Shown here: positions 35,843-46,600 of the stretch, piece by piece | Position numbering within the stretch: position 1 is the stretch's first letter | How the letters are laid out: each line of letters begins with the position of its first letter | Source: Aureispira anguillae | Lineage (GTDB): Bacteria; Bacteroidota; Bacteroidia; Chitinophagales; Saprospiraceae | Assembly (NCBI RefSeq): GCF_026000115.1 | Contig: NZ_AP026867.1 | Coordinates: 7,107,001-7,171,000, forward strand | Length of the DNA stretch: 64,000 nucleotides | Direction: 5' to 3' | Translations under genes and position numbers: made by a program | The notes under the pieces: generated by a model | What the model was told of the DNA's origin: nothing | Seen by the model: the letters and a program-made list of their open reading frames with translations, nothing else | The model's database searches: none

Positions 35843-36784
35843 TTATGCTCCTTTTTTGCCAATAAAGGCTCTAATTGTATCTTTGATAAATAACTTTCTT
35901 AATTCACGTTTAAACGATTTAAGTTTTGGTGTGATCTTTTGCAAAAACTTGTATTGCGTATAAATGTTGCTCAGATTTTTGCTGGAGAAAGCTAGTCGAT
36001 AAGAATGCAATCGAGTAAATCTAATGAGTAGGCTTGTGATTTGTTCTTCAGAAAAGGTATTTTTAAAGTAGTAATAACATTTATACACTTCGTCTAATAA
36101 GCCAACCTCATTGTATCCCCAATCTTTCTCATTAAAATTGTTAACTCTAGTCTTGTATTGAGGATTGTAAATGCCTGTATGCAAGGATAAAGAATAAGCA
36201 GTAAAGTATAAAAAAAGATAAGGAGTTCTATATTCCTCTTGACTTAAATAGGAGTCCACTAAGCCATCTCGCTTGCATAAGATTCCTGACATTTGATGCC
36301 CCCAATGAGAACATTCTAGTACTGCATCAAACCCTGCTTCAAATACTTTTTCGGGAGCATTTCCTCGTACATCTTTTGTAGAATTATCCTTAAAAATAGA
36401 CACAATTCCAGGAATAATACAGCCTAAATTAGCATGTTTTTGGATCGATTCATAACAATACTGAAGATAGCCCTTTGCCAAGAAATCATCATCCCCAAGA
36501 AACAAAACAAATGGGCTGCTAGCTTTAGATAACACCGCCAAGGCATTGGGTTCTAGACCAATGTTAGAGTCGTTTCGATAATATTGAAGGATAAAACGTT
36601 CGTCTTTTTCTTTGCTAAAAAGCTCAATAAGAGCTGCGGTATTATCAGGAGAACAATTGTCTGAAATAATTACTTGAACTTGATCCCAAAGATTATAGGT
36701 TGCTATTTCCTGTTGCAGTTCTTTTAAATTAGACAAAACATCATTTCCTCTGTTATAAGTAGGAATTAGAATATCAATGAGCAT
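35843..36784 (-). CDS. Family 2 glycosyltransferase
   Basis: GT2 enzyme of 313 residues. IDILIPTYNRGNDVLSNLKE begins the GT-A fold, VIISDNCSPDNTAAL is the nucleotide part and LFLGDDDFLAKG carries the DxD near residue 98. No signal or membrane segment is seen. It starts two bases after the stop of the RmlC-type epimerase and ends directly before the next glycosyltransferase, so transcription and translation are coupled. Confidence 0.87.
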   Translation of the reverse strand: MLIDILIPTYNRGNDVLSNLKELQQEIATYNLWDQVQVIISDNCSPDNTAALIELFSKEKDERFILQYYRNDSNIGLEPNALAVLSKASSPFVLFLGDDDFLAKGYLQYCYESIQKHANLGCIIPGIVSIFKDNSTKDVRGNAPEKVFEAGFDAVLECSHWGHQMSGILCKRDGLVDSYLSQEEYRTPYLFLYFTAYSLSLHTGIYNPQYKTRVNNFNEKDWGYNEVGLLDEVYKCYYYFKNTFSEEQITSLLIRFTRLHSYRLAFSSKNLSNIYTQYKFLQKITPKLKSFKRELRKLFIKDTIRAFIGKKGA

Positions 36785-36786
36785 AT

Positions 36787-37320
36787 TTATTGTTCGTTTG
36801 TATTGTTCATATTAGGCCAAGCTCTATCTTTTTGCGATAAGTCAGGGTTGAAGGTTAACCACTGTATTTTGAACAAAGGATCATCCCAACGAATGCCTTT
36901 TTCAGAGGATGGTTCATAGATATTATCCGAATAATACAATACATCTGTATTGGCTTCTAAGGTAAGGTATCCTGTTGCAAAGCCTTTGGGGATCAATACG
37001 CCCATATCGGGCTTATCTAAGGTAATGGTGCTTGCTTTTTTATAATCAAGAGGGCTTGTTCTTAGATCGACAAATGCCAATTGAATGCTTCCTCGAAGTA
37101 CTCTAAAAAACTTAGATTCGGCAAAAGCTCCCGTTTGATAATGCAAGCCTCTGATGATGCCTTTTTCTTTGTTTTGAACAAAATTGACCTGCTTGATTTC
37201 ATAGTGTTCTAAGACCGTTGCTTGTTGGTTAAATAACTTTATAAAACCACCTCTTTGGTCAAAAAAAGCTGGGCTTTTGATGACCAAAACATCCTCTAAC
37301 AAGGTATTAGTTTGTTCCAT
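36787..37320 (-). CDS. dTDP-4-dehydrorhamnose 3,5-epimerase family protein (RmlC-like)
   Basis: Cupin-fold epimerase of 177 residues. RGLHYQ (with the catalytic-base His near residue 60), FVDLR and SPLDYKK belong to the RmlC family, as does the C-terminal EKGIRWDDPLFKIQW. RmlC epimerises C3 and C5 of dTDP-4-keto-6-deoxyglucose in L-rhamnose synthesis. The usual AHG after PKGF is replaced by ATG (GFATGYLTLE), so the precise activity may differ. RmlA, B and D are not all present nearby; only a reductase/epimerase-like gene precedes it. It is first of a four-gene set with the glycosyltransferases. Confidence 0.83.
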   Translation of the reverse strand: MEQTNTLLEDVLVIKSPAFFDQRGGFIKLFNQQATVLEHYEIKQVNFVQNKEKGIIRGLHYQTGAFAESKFFRVLRGSIQLAFVDLRTSPLDYKKASTITLDKPDMGVLIPKGFATGYLTLEANTDVLYYSDNIYEPSSEKGIRWDDPLFKIQWLTFNPDLSQKDRAWPNMNNTNEQ

Positions 37321-37374
37321 ATTATTGGCTCTGTTATTTGGCGGCAGATCATGGTGTAACGATACTCAAACATG

Positions 37375-38313
37375 TTAGCTTATCTGCGCATACAAATTTA
37401 TGTATTCTTTGATGCCTTGTTCTAGGCTTATTTTCGGTGCAAAATTAAAACAATTTTGTAGATGGGATGTATTTAAGCCTAAGTATTTCATACTGACATC
37501 TCTTTTGTTGACGGTTCCAAACGTAACTTGAGGCTGAATATCTAATTCTCCTTGAATAATGTGAAGAACTTTTTCTATCATATCTCGCACACTAATTGTC
37601 TGGCTATTAGTAAGGTTAAATATGCCTGATTCTTTGTTTTCTAGTGTTTGGAAAAGGAACTGGGTAATATCTCTAATATGGGTATATTGGCGTTGTTGTT
37701 CTCCTGAAGTAAAATTTAGTGCCTCTTGTTTTATACTGCTTTGAACAATATAAGGAATTAGGCGATTGTCATTTTCTGTAGCTCCATAGATATTTGTTAA
37801 GATAAAATGCTGTAAACAATAGGGAAGTGCCTGTTCTTTTCTTAGTTCTAAATCTATAAATCGAGTTAAGAGATTTTTGGCTGTGCAATAGGTGTTCGGG
37901 AGTGGGTTGTTATGAGCAACCAGTTCTTTTTCAGTATAGAGGCGTTCTTCGGAGTGATTCCCAATTTCAAAATAAGAACCAAAGGTAACTAGTTTGCCCT
38001 TATAATCTGCTTCTTTTAGTTTTGTTATCAATCGGATAGGCTCAAATGCATTTAACTCATAAATGGTCTGATCATTATCCTTGTGCCGTGGTTGAATGCC
38101 TGCTCCTGCACAATAAAAGATTAAATCAAAGTCCATTAAAACAGCGGTATCTAAAGGGGTGAGTGGGTAGTTGTAAGGATGCCACTGTGCAGTAGGCATA
38201 AACTGAAAAGAGTTGGTTCTACTAAATAGATGTAATTGATGATTACGTTCTTTTAATTCAGAAATAAGGGTTTTGCCTAGAAAAGAAGTCGCTCCTATAA
38301 TAGCAATAGTCAT
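37375..38313 (-). CDS. NAD(P)-dependent epimerase/reductase (extended SDR)
   Basis: Extended SDR of 312 residues with the nucleotide-binding AIIGATSFLGKTL (residues 3-15), a Tyr-x-x-x-Lys as YCTAKNLLT and the C-terminal helical segment ISVRDMIEKVL. The Tyr-Lys pair is intact. It is next to the RmlC-type gene, and such pairs make 6-deoxy sugars (for example RmlD- or FCL-type reductases), but the substrate is open. It is separated from the epimerase gene by 54 bases. Confidence 0.75.
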   Translation of the reverse strand: MTIAIIGATSFLGKTLISELKERNHQLHLFSRTNSFQFMPTAQWHPYNYPLTPLDTAVLMDFDLIFYCAGAGIQPRHKDNDQTIYELNAFEPIRLITKLKEADYKGKLVTFGSYFEIGNHSEERLYTEKELVAHNNPLPNTYCTAKNLLTRFIDLELRKEQALPYCLQHFILTNIYGATENDNRLIPYIVQSSIKQEALNFTSGEQQRQYTHIRDITQFLFQTLENKESGIFNLTNSQTISVRDMIEKVLHIIQGELDIQPQVTFGTVNKRDVSMKYLGLNTSHLQNCFNFAPKISLEQGIKEYINLYAQIS

Positions 38314-38692
38314 TTTTATAATAGTATATGGGGTTATTAAAAATAAAATGAATGCAACAGATTTATGAAAAAAAGATTTCTATGATATAGGGATTCTCTA
38401 CAATAGTAATACCATTAACACTAGAAGCGTTAAAAATCGATTTTAAAGGTTTGAAATACACCTCTGCAACAATTCTAAGAATAGTACTTATTTTTTTAGT
38501 AAGCGCTATGTTACTCACTAAGTTGATGGTTTTTTTATAGATAAGAAAGTTCTGCTAGGAATTTTTTTGTAAATTCTTGTCTGGAAAAATGAAATATTAC
38601 GTTTGTTTTTCGACTTTTGCCTAACTTTTAAACACTACTTGTCTTAATTAAGGTCAACTTTTGGAAAATAGATTAGTAGGTTAGAATGTTTT
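38314..38692. other. AT-rich spacer between divergent glycan operons
   Basis: About 380 bases with no supported gene, dividing the minus-strand glycosyltransferase set from the plus-strand Wbp-type set. It should hold the promoter of the minus-strand set, but no clear -33/-7 pair was found. Confidence 0.4.
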
Positions 38693-39076
38693 GTTCTTTG
38701 ACCAATCGTGAGGTAAACGCTAAAAGAGGGTAAGCTTTTAATTACTTTTTTGGAAAGAAAGTTATAAATAGTGTGCGGAGTTCCTATAAATACAGGACTT
38801 ATAACAAAAGGAGTAATAAACAGGCAATAAAATTTACTATTGGACAGGATTAGCTTCGCTGCTACTGCGTGGTTACTATGTTGTTAGGCATTCCAGTTGG
38901 TACATAGTACCAAAGCTACTCGTGCACTACGTTTGTGTAGCAGCTTTGTTGGAACTGCTCGTTGGTTAGCTTCCTGTTTTTGCTAGTCCCTTGTAGCTTT
39001 GGCTACAAGCCTACGCAGGTGAGCCAACATAGCTGGGGTCATGCGATTACTTCGTGATAGAGTTGTCAAAGAACCA
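38693..39076 (+). mobile_element. Mosaic inverted-repeat element E upstream of the wbpA-type gene
   Basis: About 384 bases. The right end is the 17-mer GAGTTGTCAAAGAACCA (39060-39076), identical to 54427-54443. The left end, GTTCTTTGACCAATC at 38693, is a degenerate inverse of it. Inside, 38848-38877 is the inverse complement of 54218-54247 with one mismatch in 30, and a CTTGTAGC-TTTG-GCTACAAG hairpin lies at 38990-39009. There is no protein-coding frame. It ends 27 bases before the wbpA ATG, so it carries the leader of that gene. Confidence 0.55.
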
Positions 39077-39103
39077 TATTTTTCACAATAAAATAAGGAG
39101 AAA

Positions 39104-40396
39104 ATGTATCAACAGCTCGTAAATAAAGAAAAAAAAATAGCCATTATTGGATTGGGCTATGTTGGTTTGCCGATTGCTTTGGCTTTTGCTAGAAAAGTAT
39201 CGGTTATAGGGTTTGATATCAATGCGCAACGTGTTGAAATGATGAAACAAAATATTGATCCCTCCAAAGAATTAGAAGCTAGTGCTTTTGAAGGTTGTGA
39301 CATTCAATTTACGGCTGATATTGAAGATCTAAAGGAGGCTAATTTCTTTGTGGTTGCTGTTCCAACTCCAATTGATTCTTCTCGTACCCCTAACCTCAAA
39401 CCATTGTTGGGGGCGTCTAATACCGTTGGACAAGTGCTAAAAAAAGGAGATTATGTGGTGTTTGAATCTACAGTATATCCTGGTTGTACCGAAGAGGATT
39501 GTTTGCCAATTTTGGAAGAATTATCTGGTTTAACGTTAGGAACAGATTTTAAAATCGGATACTCTCCCGAACGCATTAACCCAGGGGATAAAGAACGCAC
39601 CATTGAAAAAATTGTAAAGGTAGTATCGGGCAGTGATGCAGATGCCCTAGAAAATATCGCCAAAGTATATGAATTAATTATTGAGGCGGGGGTGCATCGA
39701 GCTACTAGTATTAAAGTTGCAGAAGCAGCAAAAGTGATCGAAAATACACAGCGTGACCTTAATATTGCTTTGATGAATGAATTGTCTATCATTTTTGATA
39801 AAATGGACATCCCTACAATGGATGTGTTAAAAGCTGCTGGAACAAAATGGAATTTCTTAAAGTTTTACCCAGGTTTGGTGGGGGGACATTGTATTGGCGT
39901 TGATCCATATTATTTGACATTCAAAGCGCAAAAATTGGATTATAACCCACAAGTAATCCTTAGTGGTAGACGTATTAATGATAATATGTCTTCTCATGTT
40001 GCTACTAAGTTAGTACAGCTCTTGCTACAGGAAGGCAAAGACCTAAAAGCAGCAAATGTACTTGTTATGGGGGTTACTTTTAAAGAAAATGTCTCTGATA
40101 TTAGAAACTCTAAAGTAGCTGATGTGGTCGCAGCACTCAAAGATTTTTCGGTTAATGTTGATGCAGTTGATCCCTATGCATCATCTGAAGAGGTAGAACA
40201 GGAGTATGGTTTTAGCCTAATAGCTGCTCCCAATAAAAAATATGATGCTGTGATTATTGCAGTAGCGCATGAGGCTTACAAAACCTTAGACGCAGCCTAT
40301 TTTGAATCCATTAGTAATGGTCAACCCATCTTAGTTGATTTGAAAAATTTATACTCAAAAGAAAGAATGAAAGACTTCATTGTTTGGAGTTTGTAA
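39104..40396 (+). CDS. wbpA: Nucleotide sugar dehydrogenase (WbpA/TviB-like UDP-sugar 6-dehydrogenase)
   Basis: UDP-sugar dehydrogenase of 430 residues. The N-terminal NAD loop IAIIGLGYVGLPIALAF (residues 13-29) is followed by the catalytic Cys in GGHCIGVDPYYL near residue 265, and by the UDP-binding C-terminal domain (VTFKENVSDIRNSKVADV). The ERINPGDKERTI segment is typical of the UDP-GlcNAc/GalNAc 6-dehydrogenase group (WbpA, TviB), which oxidises C6 to a uronic acid. It is the first step of the Wbp route to UDP-2,3-diacetamido uronic acids; the next steps are encoded at 48.0-49.7 kb. The start codon is preceded by a mosaic repeat element. The subfamily assignment is moderate, and the 2-acetamido specificity is inferred. 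Confidence 0.85.
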   Translation: MYQQLVNKEKKIAIIGLGYVGLPIALAFARKVSVIGFDINAQRVEMMKQNIDPSKELEASAFEGCDIQFTADIEDLKEANFFVVAVPTPIDSSRTPNLKPLLGASNTVGQVLKKGDYVVFESTVYPGCTEEDCLPILEELSGLTLGTDFKIGYSPERINPGDKERTIEKIVKVVSGSDADALENIAKVYELIIEAGVHRATSIKVAEAAKVIENTQRDLNIALMNELSIIFDKMDIPTMDVLKAAGTKWNFLKFYPGLVGGHCIGVDPYYLTFKAQKLDYNPQVILSGRRINDNMSSHVATKLVQLLLQEGKDLKAANVLVMGVTFKENVSDIRNSKVADVVAALKDFSVNVDAVDPYASSEEVEQEYGFSLIAAPNKKYDAVIIAVAHEAYKTLDAAYFESISNGQPILVDLKNLYSKERMKDFIVWSL

Positions 40397-40403
40397 AACT
40401 TAT

Positions 40404-40424
40404 AATCCTATTGCCAATAGGATT
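40404..40424 (+). terminator. Hairpin after the wbpA-type gene
   Basis: AATCCTATT (40404-40412) and AATAGGATT (40416-40424) form a perfect 9-bp stem with GCC loop, eight bases past the stop. The following T-rich stretch is short, so termination may be partial. Confidence 0.6.
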
Positions 40425-40486
40425 GCCTTTATTGTTGCTTATTTGCTCAATATATACTATATTGAATTGAAGAATGTATACTGTTT

Positions 40487-40522
40487 AACCTCTTTACCTA
40501 GAATTTATAAGGTGAAGAGGTT
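40487..40522 (+). other. 13-bp hairpin upstream of the giant adhesin gene
   Basis: AACCTCTTTACCT (40487-40499) pairs with AGGTGAAGAGGTT (40510-40522), one mismatch, 10-base loop. It is 126 bases before the adhesin ATG. It could be a second terminator for the wbpA transcript or a leader structure of the adhesin gene. Confidence 0.5.
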
Positions 40523-40647
40523 GAGTTGTTATAGTCTTTCTTATTAATTAAAATAAATTGGATTTGATTCAACCATAGACCACTAAAAATTAGCGGACTA
40601 CTAACTTGATCAATGTTTTTCTAATTTCTAGAAGTAAAAGAAAGTAT

Positions 40648-43600
40648 ATGAAAACGATGACCTTATTTTGTTTAGTATTCTTATTTCTCCTTCCCAATTT
40701 AGCAAAAGCCCAGCCATCCGTCAATTTAGGTACAGATACCATACTGTGCAGCGATACATTGATATTAGATGCGTCTAATGCTGGAGCTACATTTGTTTGG
40801 AATACAGGGGCAATCACTCAAACAATTACGGTGGATACTTCAGGTATTTATTGGGTAGACGTAACAGACATAACTGGAACCACAAGGGATAGTATTGTAG
40901 TGACTTTTAGACGAAGTCCTATATACACACAACAGGCTGTTGATACTGCGGTTTGTAGTGGCTTTTTTGATCTTAGTGCTGTGTCCGATACAGGAACTAT
41001 TGTTTGGTTGGATAGTCTAGGAAATACCTTAGGTTATGGCAATACACTTTCTTATAATGTAGTTGATACTGCTACTATTTGGTATCAAGCTGCTTATGTT
41101 GATGCTATTGGTAGAACGTTTGCCCAAGGAGGCAGTAGTTATCCAACTGTAAGTCGAGGAATTATATTTGATGCATCAGAAGCACTTCGATTAAATAGTG
41201 TAATGATAAGAATCAACAATGGACCCTTTACAGCAGATATAGAATTGGAAAATTCTTTGGGAACAGTCATCGCAACCAAAAGCATCAGTTATGGAGCAGC
41301 AGGCACCTATGAGGTGTTTTTAGATTTTGATATACCTGTAGGGACTAATTATACGCTTTATATGCGGAATATTAGTGGAGGGGGCGTTTATTCCTTATAT
41401 CCATTTGGAGGGAGCAGTTGGAATCAATACACCTATTCTTATATCAACCTAAAAAATGGAACCGATCCAACCGTTTATCCCATCTTTTGGGAGTGGAAAG
41501 TAACTCGCTTAGACGCTTGTTATGCAGCTTTAGATTCAGTGACACTGAACAGATTGCCAACAGCAGTAGTTGATTTAGGAGTAGATACAGTGCTTTGTGG
41601 AGATAGCATGGTTTTGGATGCGACCAATATCGGGGGAGGTTTTACTTATCAATGGAGTACAGGAGCTACAACCGCTTCTATTACAGCAACAAATTCGGAT
41701 GTATACAAGGTAACTGTTTCTGTAGGAGGAAACTGCTCGGTTGAAGACAGTATTGATCTTGTTCTAAAAGCAAGACCAACCTTTTTGCAAAGTCCAGTGG
41801 ATACTGCCTTATGCAAAGGTTGGTATGATGTAGTTACAGCTGTTAATGCAGGTATTGTACTGTGGAAAGATACTGCTGGGCATATCATAGGCGTAGGAGA
41901 TACCTTGTCTTATCATTTAGAAGATACAACAACACTTTACTATCAAGCTGTTTATCAAGATACAATTGCTAGAACGTTTGCACAAGGGGGCAGTAGTTAC
42001 CCAACTGTAAGTCGAGGAATTATATTTGATGCATCAGAAGCACTTCGATTAAATAGTGTAATGATAAGAATCAACAATGGACCCTTTACAGCAGATATAG
42101 AATTGGAAAATTCTTTGGGAACAGTCATAGCAACCAAAAGCATCAGTTATGGAGCAGCAGGCACCTATGAAGCGTTTTTAGATTTTGATATACCTATAGG
42201 GACTAACTATACGCTTTATATGCGAAATATTAGTGGAGGGGGAGTTTATTCCTTGTATCCATTTGGAGGGAGCAGTTGGAACCAATACACCTACCCTTAT
42301 ATCAACCTAAAAAATGGAACCGATCCAACCGTTTACCCGATCTTTTGGGAGTGGAAAGTAACTCGTTTGGATGGTTGTTATTCAACCCTAGATTCTGTAC
42401 AATTAGCGGTTTATCCAACAGCAATAGTAGATTTAGGAGCAGATACGATTTTGTGTGAAGATACATTAGTATTGGATGCCACTAACATAGGTGCTGGTTA
42501 TACTTATCAATGGAGTACAAATGATACAACACCTACAATTCAAGCTGCGACGACCAACCTTTATAAAGTAACCGTAAGTTTAGGAGGCAATTGTCCAGTT
42601 GTGGATAGTTTAAATTTAATAGTGAATGCCCGTCCTACTATTTTACAAAGCCCCGCAGATACTTCTTTGTGTGGTGGAAATTATAATTTGGTGGTCAATG
42701 CCAATATGGGAACGGTTCGATGGTTTGACGAATTGGATCGAACACTGGCATTACAGGATACCCTGTCTTATGATTTGGTAGATACAGCAATGCTCTATTA
42801 TCAAGCTATTTATGTCGATACAATAGGTAGGATGTTCGCCCAAGGAGGGAGTAGTTACCCAACTGTAAGTCGAGGAATTATATTTGATGTATCAGAAGCA
42901 CTTCGGTTAAATAGTGTAATGATAAGAATCAACAATGGACCCTTTACAGCAGATATAGAATTGGAAAATTCTTTGGGAACAGTCATAGCAACCAAAAGCA
43001 TCAGTTATGGAGCAGCAGGCACCTATGAAGTGTTTTTAGATTTTGATATACCTGTAGGGACTAACTATACGCTTTATATGCGGAATATTAGCGGAGGGGG
43101 AGTTTATTCCTTGTATCCATTTGGAGGGAGCAATTGGAATCAATACACGTATCCTTATATCAACCTAAAAAATGGAACCGATCCAACCGTTTATCCCATC
43201 TTTTGGGAGTGGAAAGTAACTCGCTCAAATGGTTGTTATTCAACCGTAGATTCAACGTTTATAGAGCTACTACCAACTCCTATTGTAGATTTAGGAGTGG
43301 ATACGGTTTTGTGTGGAGGAAGTTTGTCTTTGGATGCGACCAATATTGGAGCAGGCTATTTGTATAACTGGAGTACTGGGGATACAACCCCCACTATTCA
43401 GGCTACGAGTACAGATCTTTATTATGTGACGGTTAGTTATGGGGGAGATTGTGTTGTTGAAGATAGCTTAGATCTTTGGATAAAACCTCGTCCTATATTT
43501 ACACAACAGCCAGTAGACAGTATTTTGTGTGGAGGTAATTATGCCTTAACCGCAGGGGTAAATATTGGTCTTTTGCAATGGACAGACCAATTGGGCAATA

Positions 43601-46600
43601 CCTTAGCGTATGGTAATGATTTGTTGTATAACTTGATGGACACAACAACGCTATATTATGAAGCAACCTATTATGATACCATAGGTAGGACTTTTGCCCA
43701 AGGAGGGAGTAGCTATCCAACGGTTAGTGGTCGAGGAATTATATTTGATGCGACCGAGCATATTCGGTTGAATAGTGTCCATATTGATATTAATGGAGGT
43801 CCCTTTACAGCGGATGTAGAATTGGAAAATTCTTTGGGAATGGTCATTGCCTCTAAAAGCATTAGTTATGCTAGTGCGGGGATTTACGAGGTGTATTTAG
43901 ATTTTGATATACCTATCGGAACTAACTACACGCTTTATTTACGAAATGTATCAGGGGGAGGAGTTCATTCGTTGTACCCGTTTGGAGGAAACGCTTGGAA
44001 TCAGTATACCTACCCTTACATTAATCTAAAAAATGCAACCGACCCAACCGTTTATCCTGCTTTCTGGGAGTGGAAAATAACCAGGTTAACCGATTTATGT
44101 ACTTCTGGAAAAGATTCTGTCGTATTGAGTATGCTGCCTACTCCGATTATTGATTTTCCATTCGACACAATTGTTTGTAATGACTCTGTTACGTTGGATG
44201 TATATTATCCGAATGCAAGTTATAATTGGAATCAAACAAGTACAACAAGTGCTATTCTAATCACACAAGAAGGCAGTTATAGTGTTACCTCTACGATTGG
44301 AACCTGCTCGGTTTCAGATAGCATAGACGTTTATTTGACACCTATACCTATTTTAAATTTAATTTCTACAGATACCTCTACTTGTGTTGGGTTAATACCA
44401 AGAATAGCTGCTGGAGCCGATGTGGTTAAATGGTATACCGAACCAATGGGAGGAACTTACCTAGGAAGCGGAAATCATTTTATGTACCATGCACAAGTAA
44501 CCGATACAATATGGGGTGCTGGTCAAAACTTTTCGAATAAAATATACCCACAAGGTTTGGTAGATACCTTTGTTGCAGCCCAATCAGGCTACTTTTTTCC
44601 AGATCAAGTGCGGGGGCTGCTATTTGATGTACACGAAGATGTACTACTAAAGGAGGTTAGCATGTATATTAATCAAACTTCTTTGATTGGAACGATAGAG
44701 TTATGGGATGAAAACAATACCGTACTAAATAGCCAACCCATTGTCTTAACTACACTTGGGGAGAATATCATTCCCTTAGGTTTTGAGATTTTAGCAGGGA
44801 CTAATTATAAATTGATGCTTACAAATTATAATACCAATTCTGTATTATCAGAACGTCCATTTTTAGGCTTTCCAATTGATGGAGATTTTGTAACGATAAA
44901 ATCTGGGTTGCCTAGTTCAACAACCTATCAGTACTTTTATAAATGGAATGTAAATGCATTGAGTTGCCCTTCTGATCGATTGCCAAGTGTTGTGACCGTG
45001 TTGCCTACTCCTACGATTAATTTCCCTGTTGATACCATTATTTGTGGTGATACACTTATTTTGGATGCGAGTAGTTTTGGTGCTACTTCGTATCTTTGGA
45101 GTACAGGCGAAACGACCGCTTCTATTATTGTCGATTCCTCTAAAATGATTGCTTTGTTGGCAACAGATGGAATTTGCGATGATCATGATAGCGTCAATGT
45201 TTTTGTTGTAGAACCACCTAGCTTAGTGATTCCCCCTAATGATACGACAGTCTGTAAGGGAAATGTTACCTTTTATGCAACTGGTAATGCAGCTTATTAT
45301 GCTTGGTATGATTCTTTGACGAGTACCACGCCATTTGCATTGGGAGATTCTGTGATTGTTAATGTACAGGATACAACAACTTTATGGGTAGAGGGGATTG
45401 GATTTATTCCAAAATCATCCTCAATAGGAGCAAAATATGATCCCAATTCTAATCTTAATGTTTGGGGAGAACCCCAAAATAGTATTGTTCCGACTCGTGG
45501 CATGACATTTAATGTAAATTCTGCGATTCTACTAAATACCGTATCTGTTTATGTTGATACCTTTACAACAGCAACGTTAACGATTTACAAAGCAAACTAT
45601 CCTTATTATACACAAGCACTAACTTTAAGCAATATTGGGGAGAATATTATTCAGATAGATACCTTATTAGAGGCTGGAAATTATTCTATTCAGTTGGGGA
45701 ATAAATCTTCGGGAAAAATACTATTCCTTTCTCCCTATACCAACTTAGGGCAATTAAGTACTCCTGAAATAACATTTACAGGAACCGTTCCTGCCAGCCT
45801 TTCGCAACAATACATTTATTTCTTTGATTGGCGCATTTCGACCCCTTCTTGTGCTAGTGATCGTTTGCCAGTAGAGGTGATGGTTCCACCTTCTCCTGTT
45901 ATTGAAATGGCAGCGGATACAGCTACTTGTACATTATCTTCTATTGTAATAGACCCTACGCCAATCCATAACCCAGCCTATACTTATCAGTGGAATACGA
46001 TGGACACTAGCGATACCTTGGTCGTGACAACATCTGGCTATTATCAAGTTACGGTGACAAATGATGGAATTTGCGCCACGAGTCAAGATATTTTTGTTCA
46101 ATTTTTGAACACGCCAGCAGATCCAGTGGCAACTGATTTTGGGATTTGTGCACCACAAATTGTAAGTATTCCTTTGCCAACTAGTGATGGAATTGTGGTA
46201 TGGTATGATTCTAGCGATTTAAATGATGTTGTTTATTTAACAGCACCTTATGACGTTTATATAGGAGACACCACAGATTTTTGGTTGGATGTAGCCCCAA
46301 AAGCAACTACTCGAATTGGCAATCAAGCCTACGATAATCCTCAAGAAACAAGCTCTTATTTGAATTTTATTATCACCAATACTTTTGACGTTCATGAGTA
46401 TGCAGTGCTCGATTCGGTAGCAATTTATGTAAATACAGCCCCCGCTACAGTAGTCATTGATTTAATGGATTCAGTAGGAAATATTATAAATACGGTTAAT
46501 TATACAGTGACCAAGGCACGGGAGAAGGTGTTTGTTCCACTTGATTTTTTAATACCACCAGGTAACAAATATCAATTGAGTTTTTCTAGCATTAATACAT

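Noticed and set aside
41113-44084. Assembly duplication artefact
   Set aside because: The stretches between cores differ strongly and each copy has its own changes, so the copies are real in this sequence, although copy number should be confirmed with long reads.
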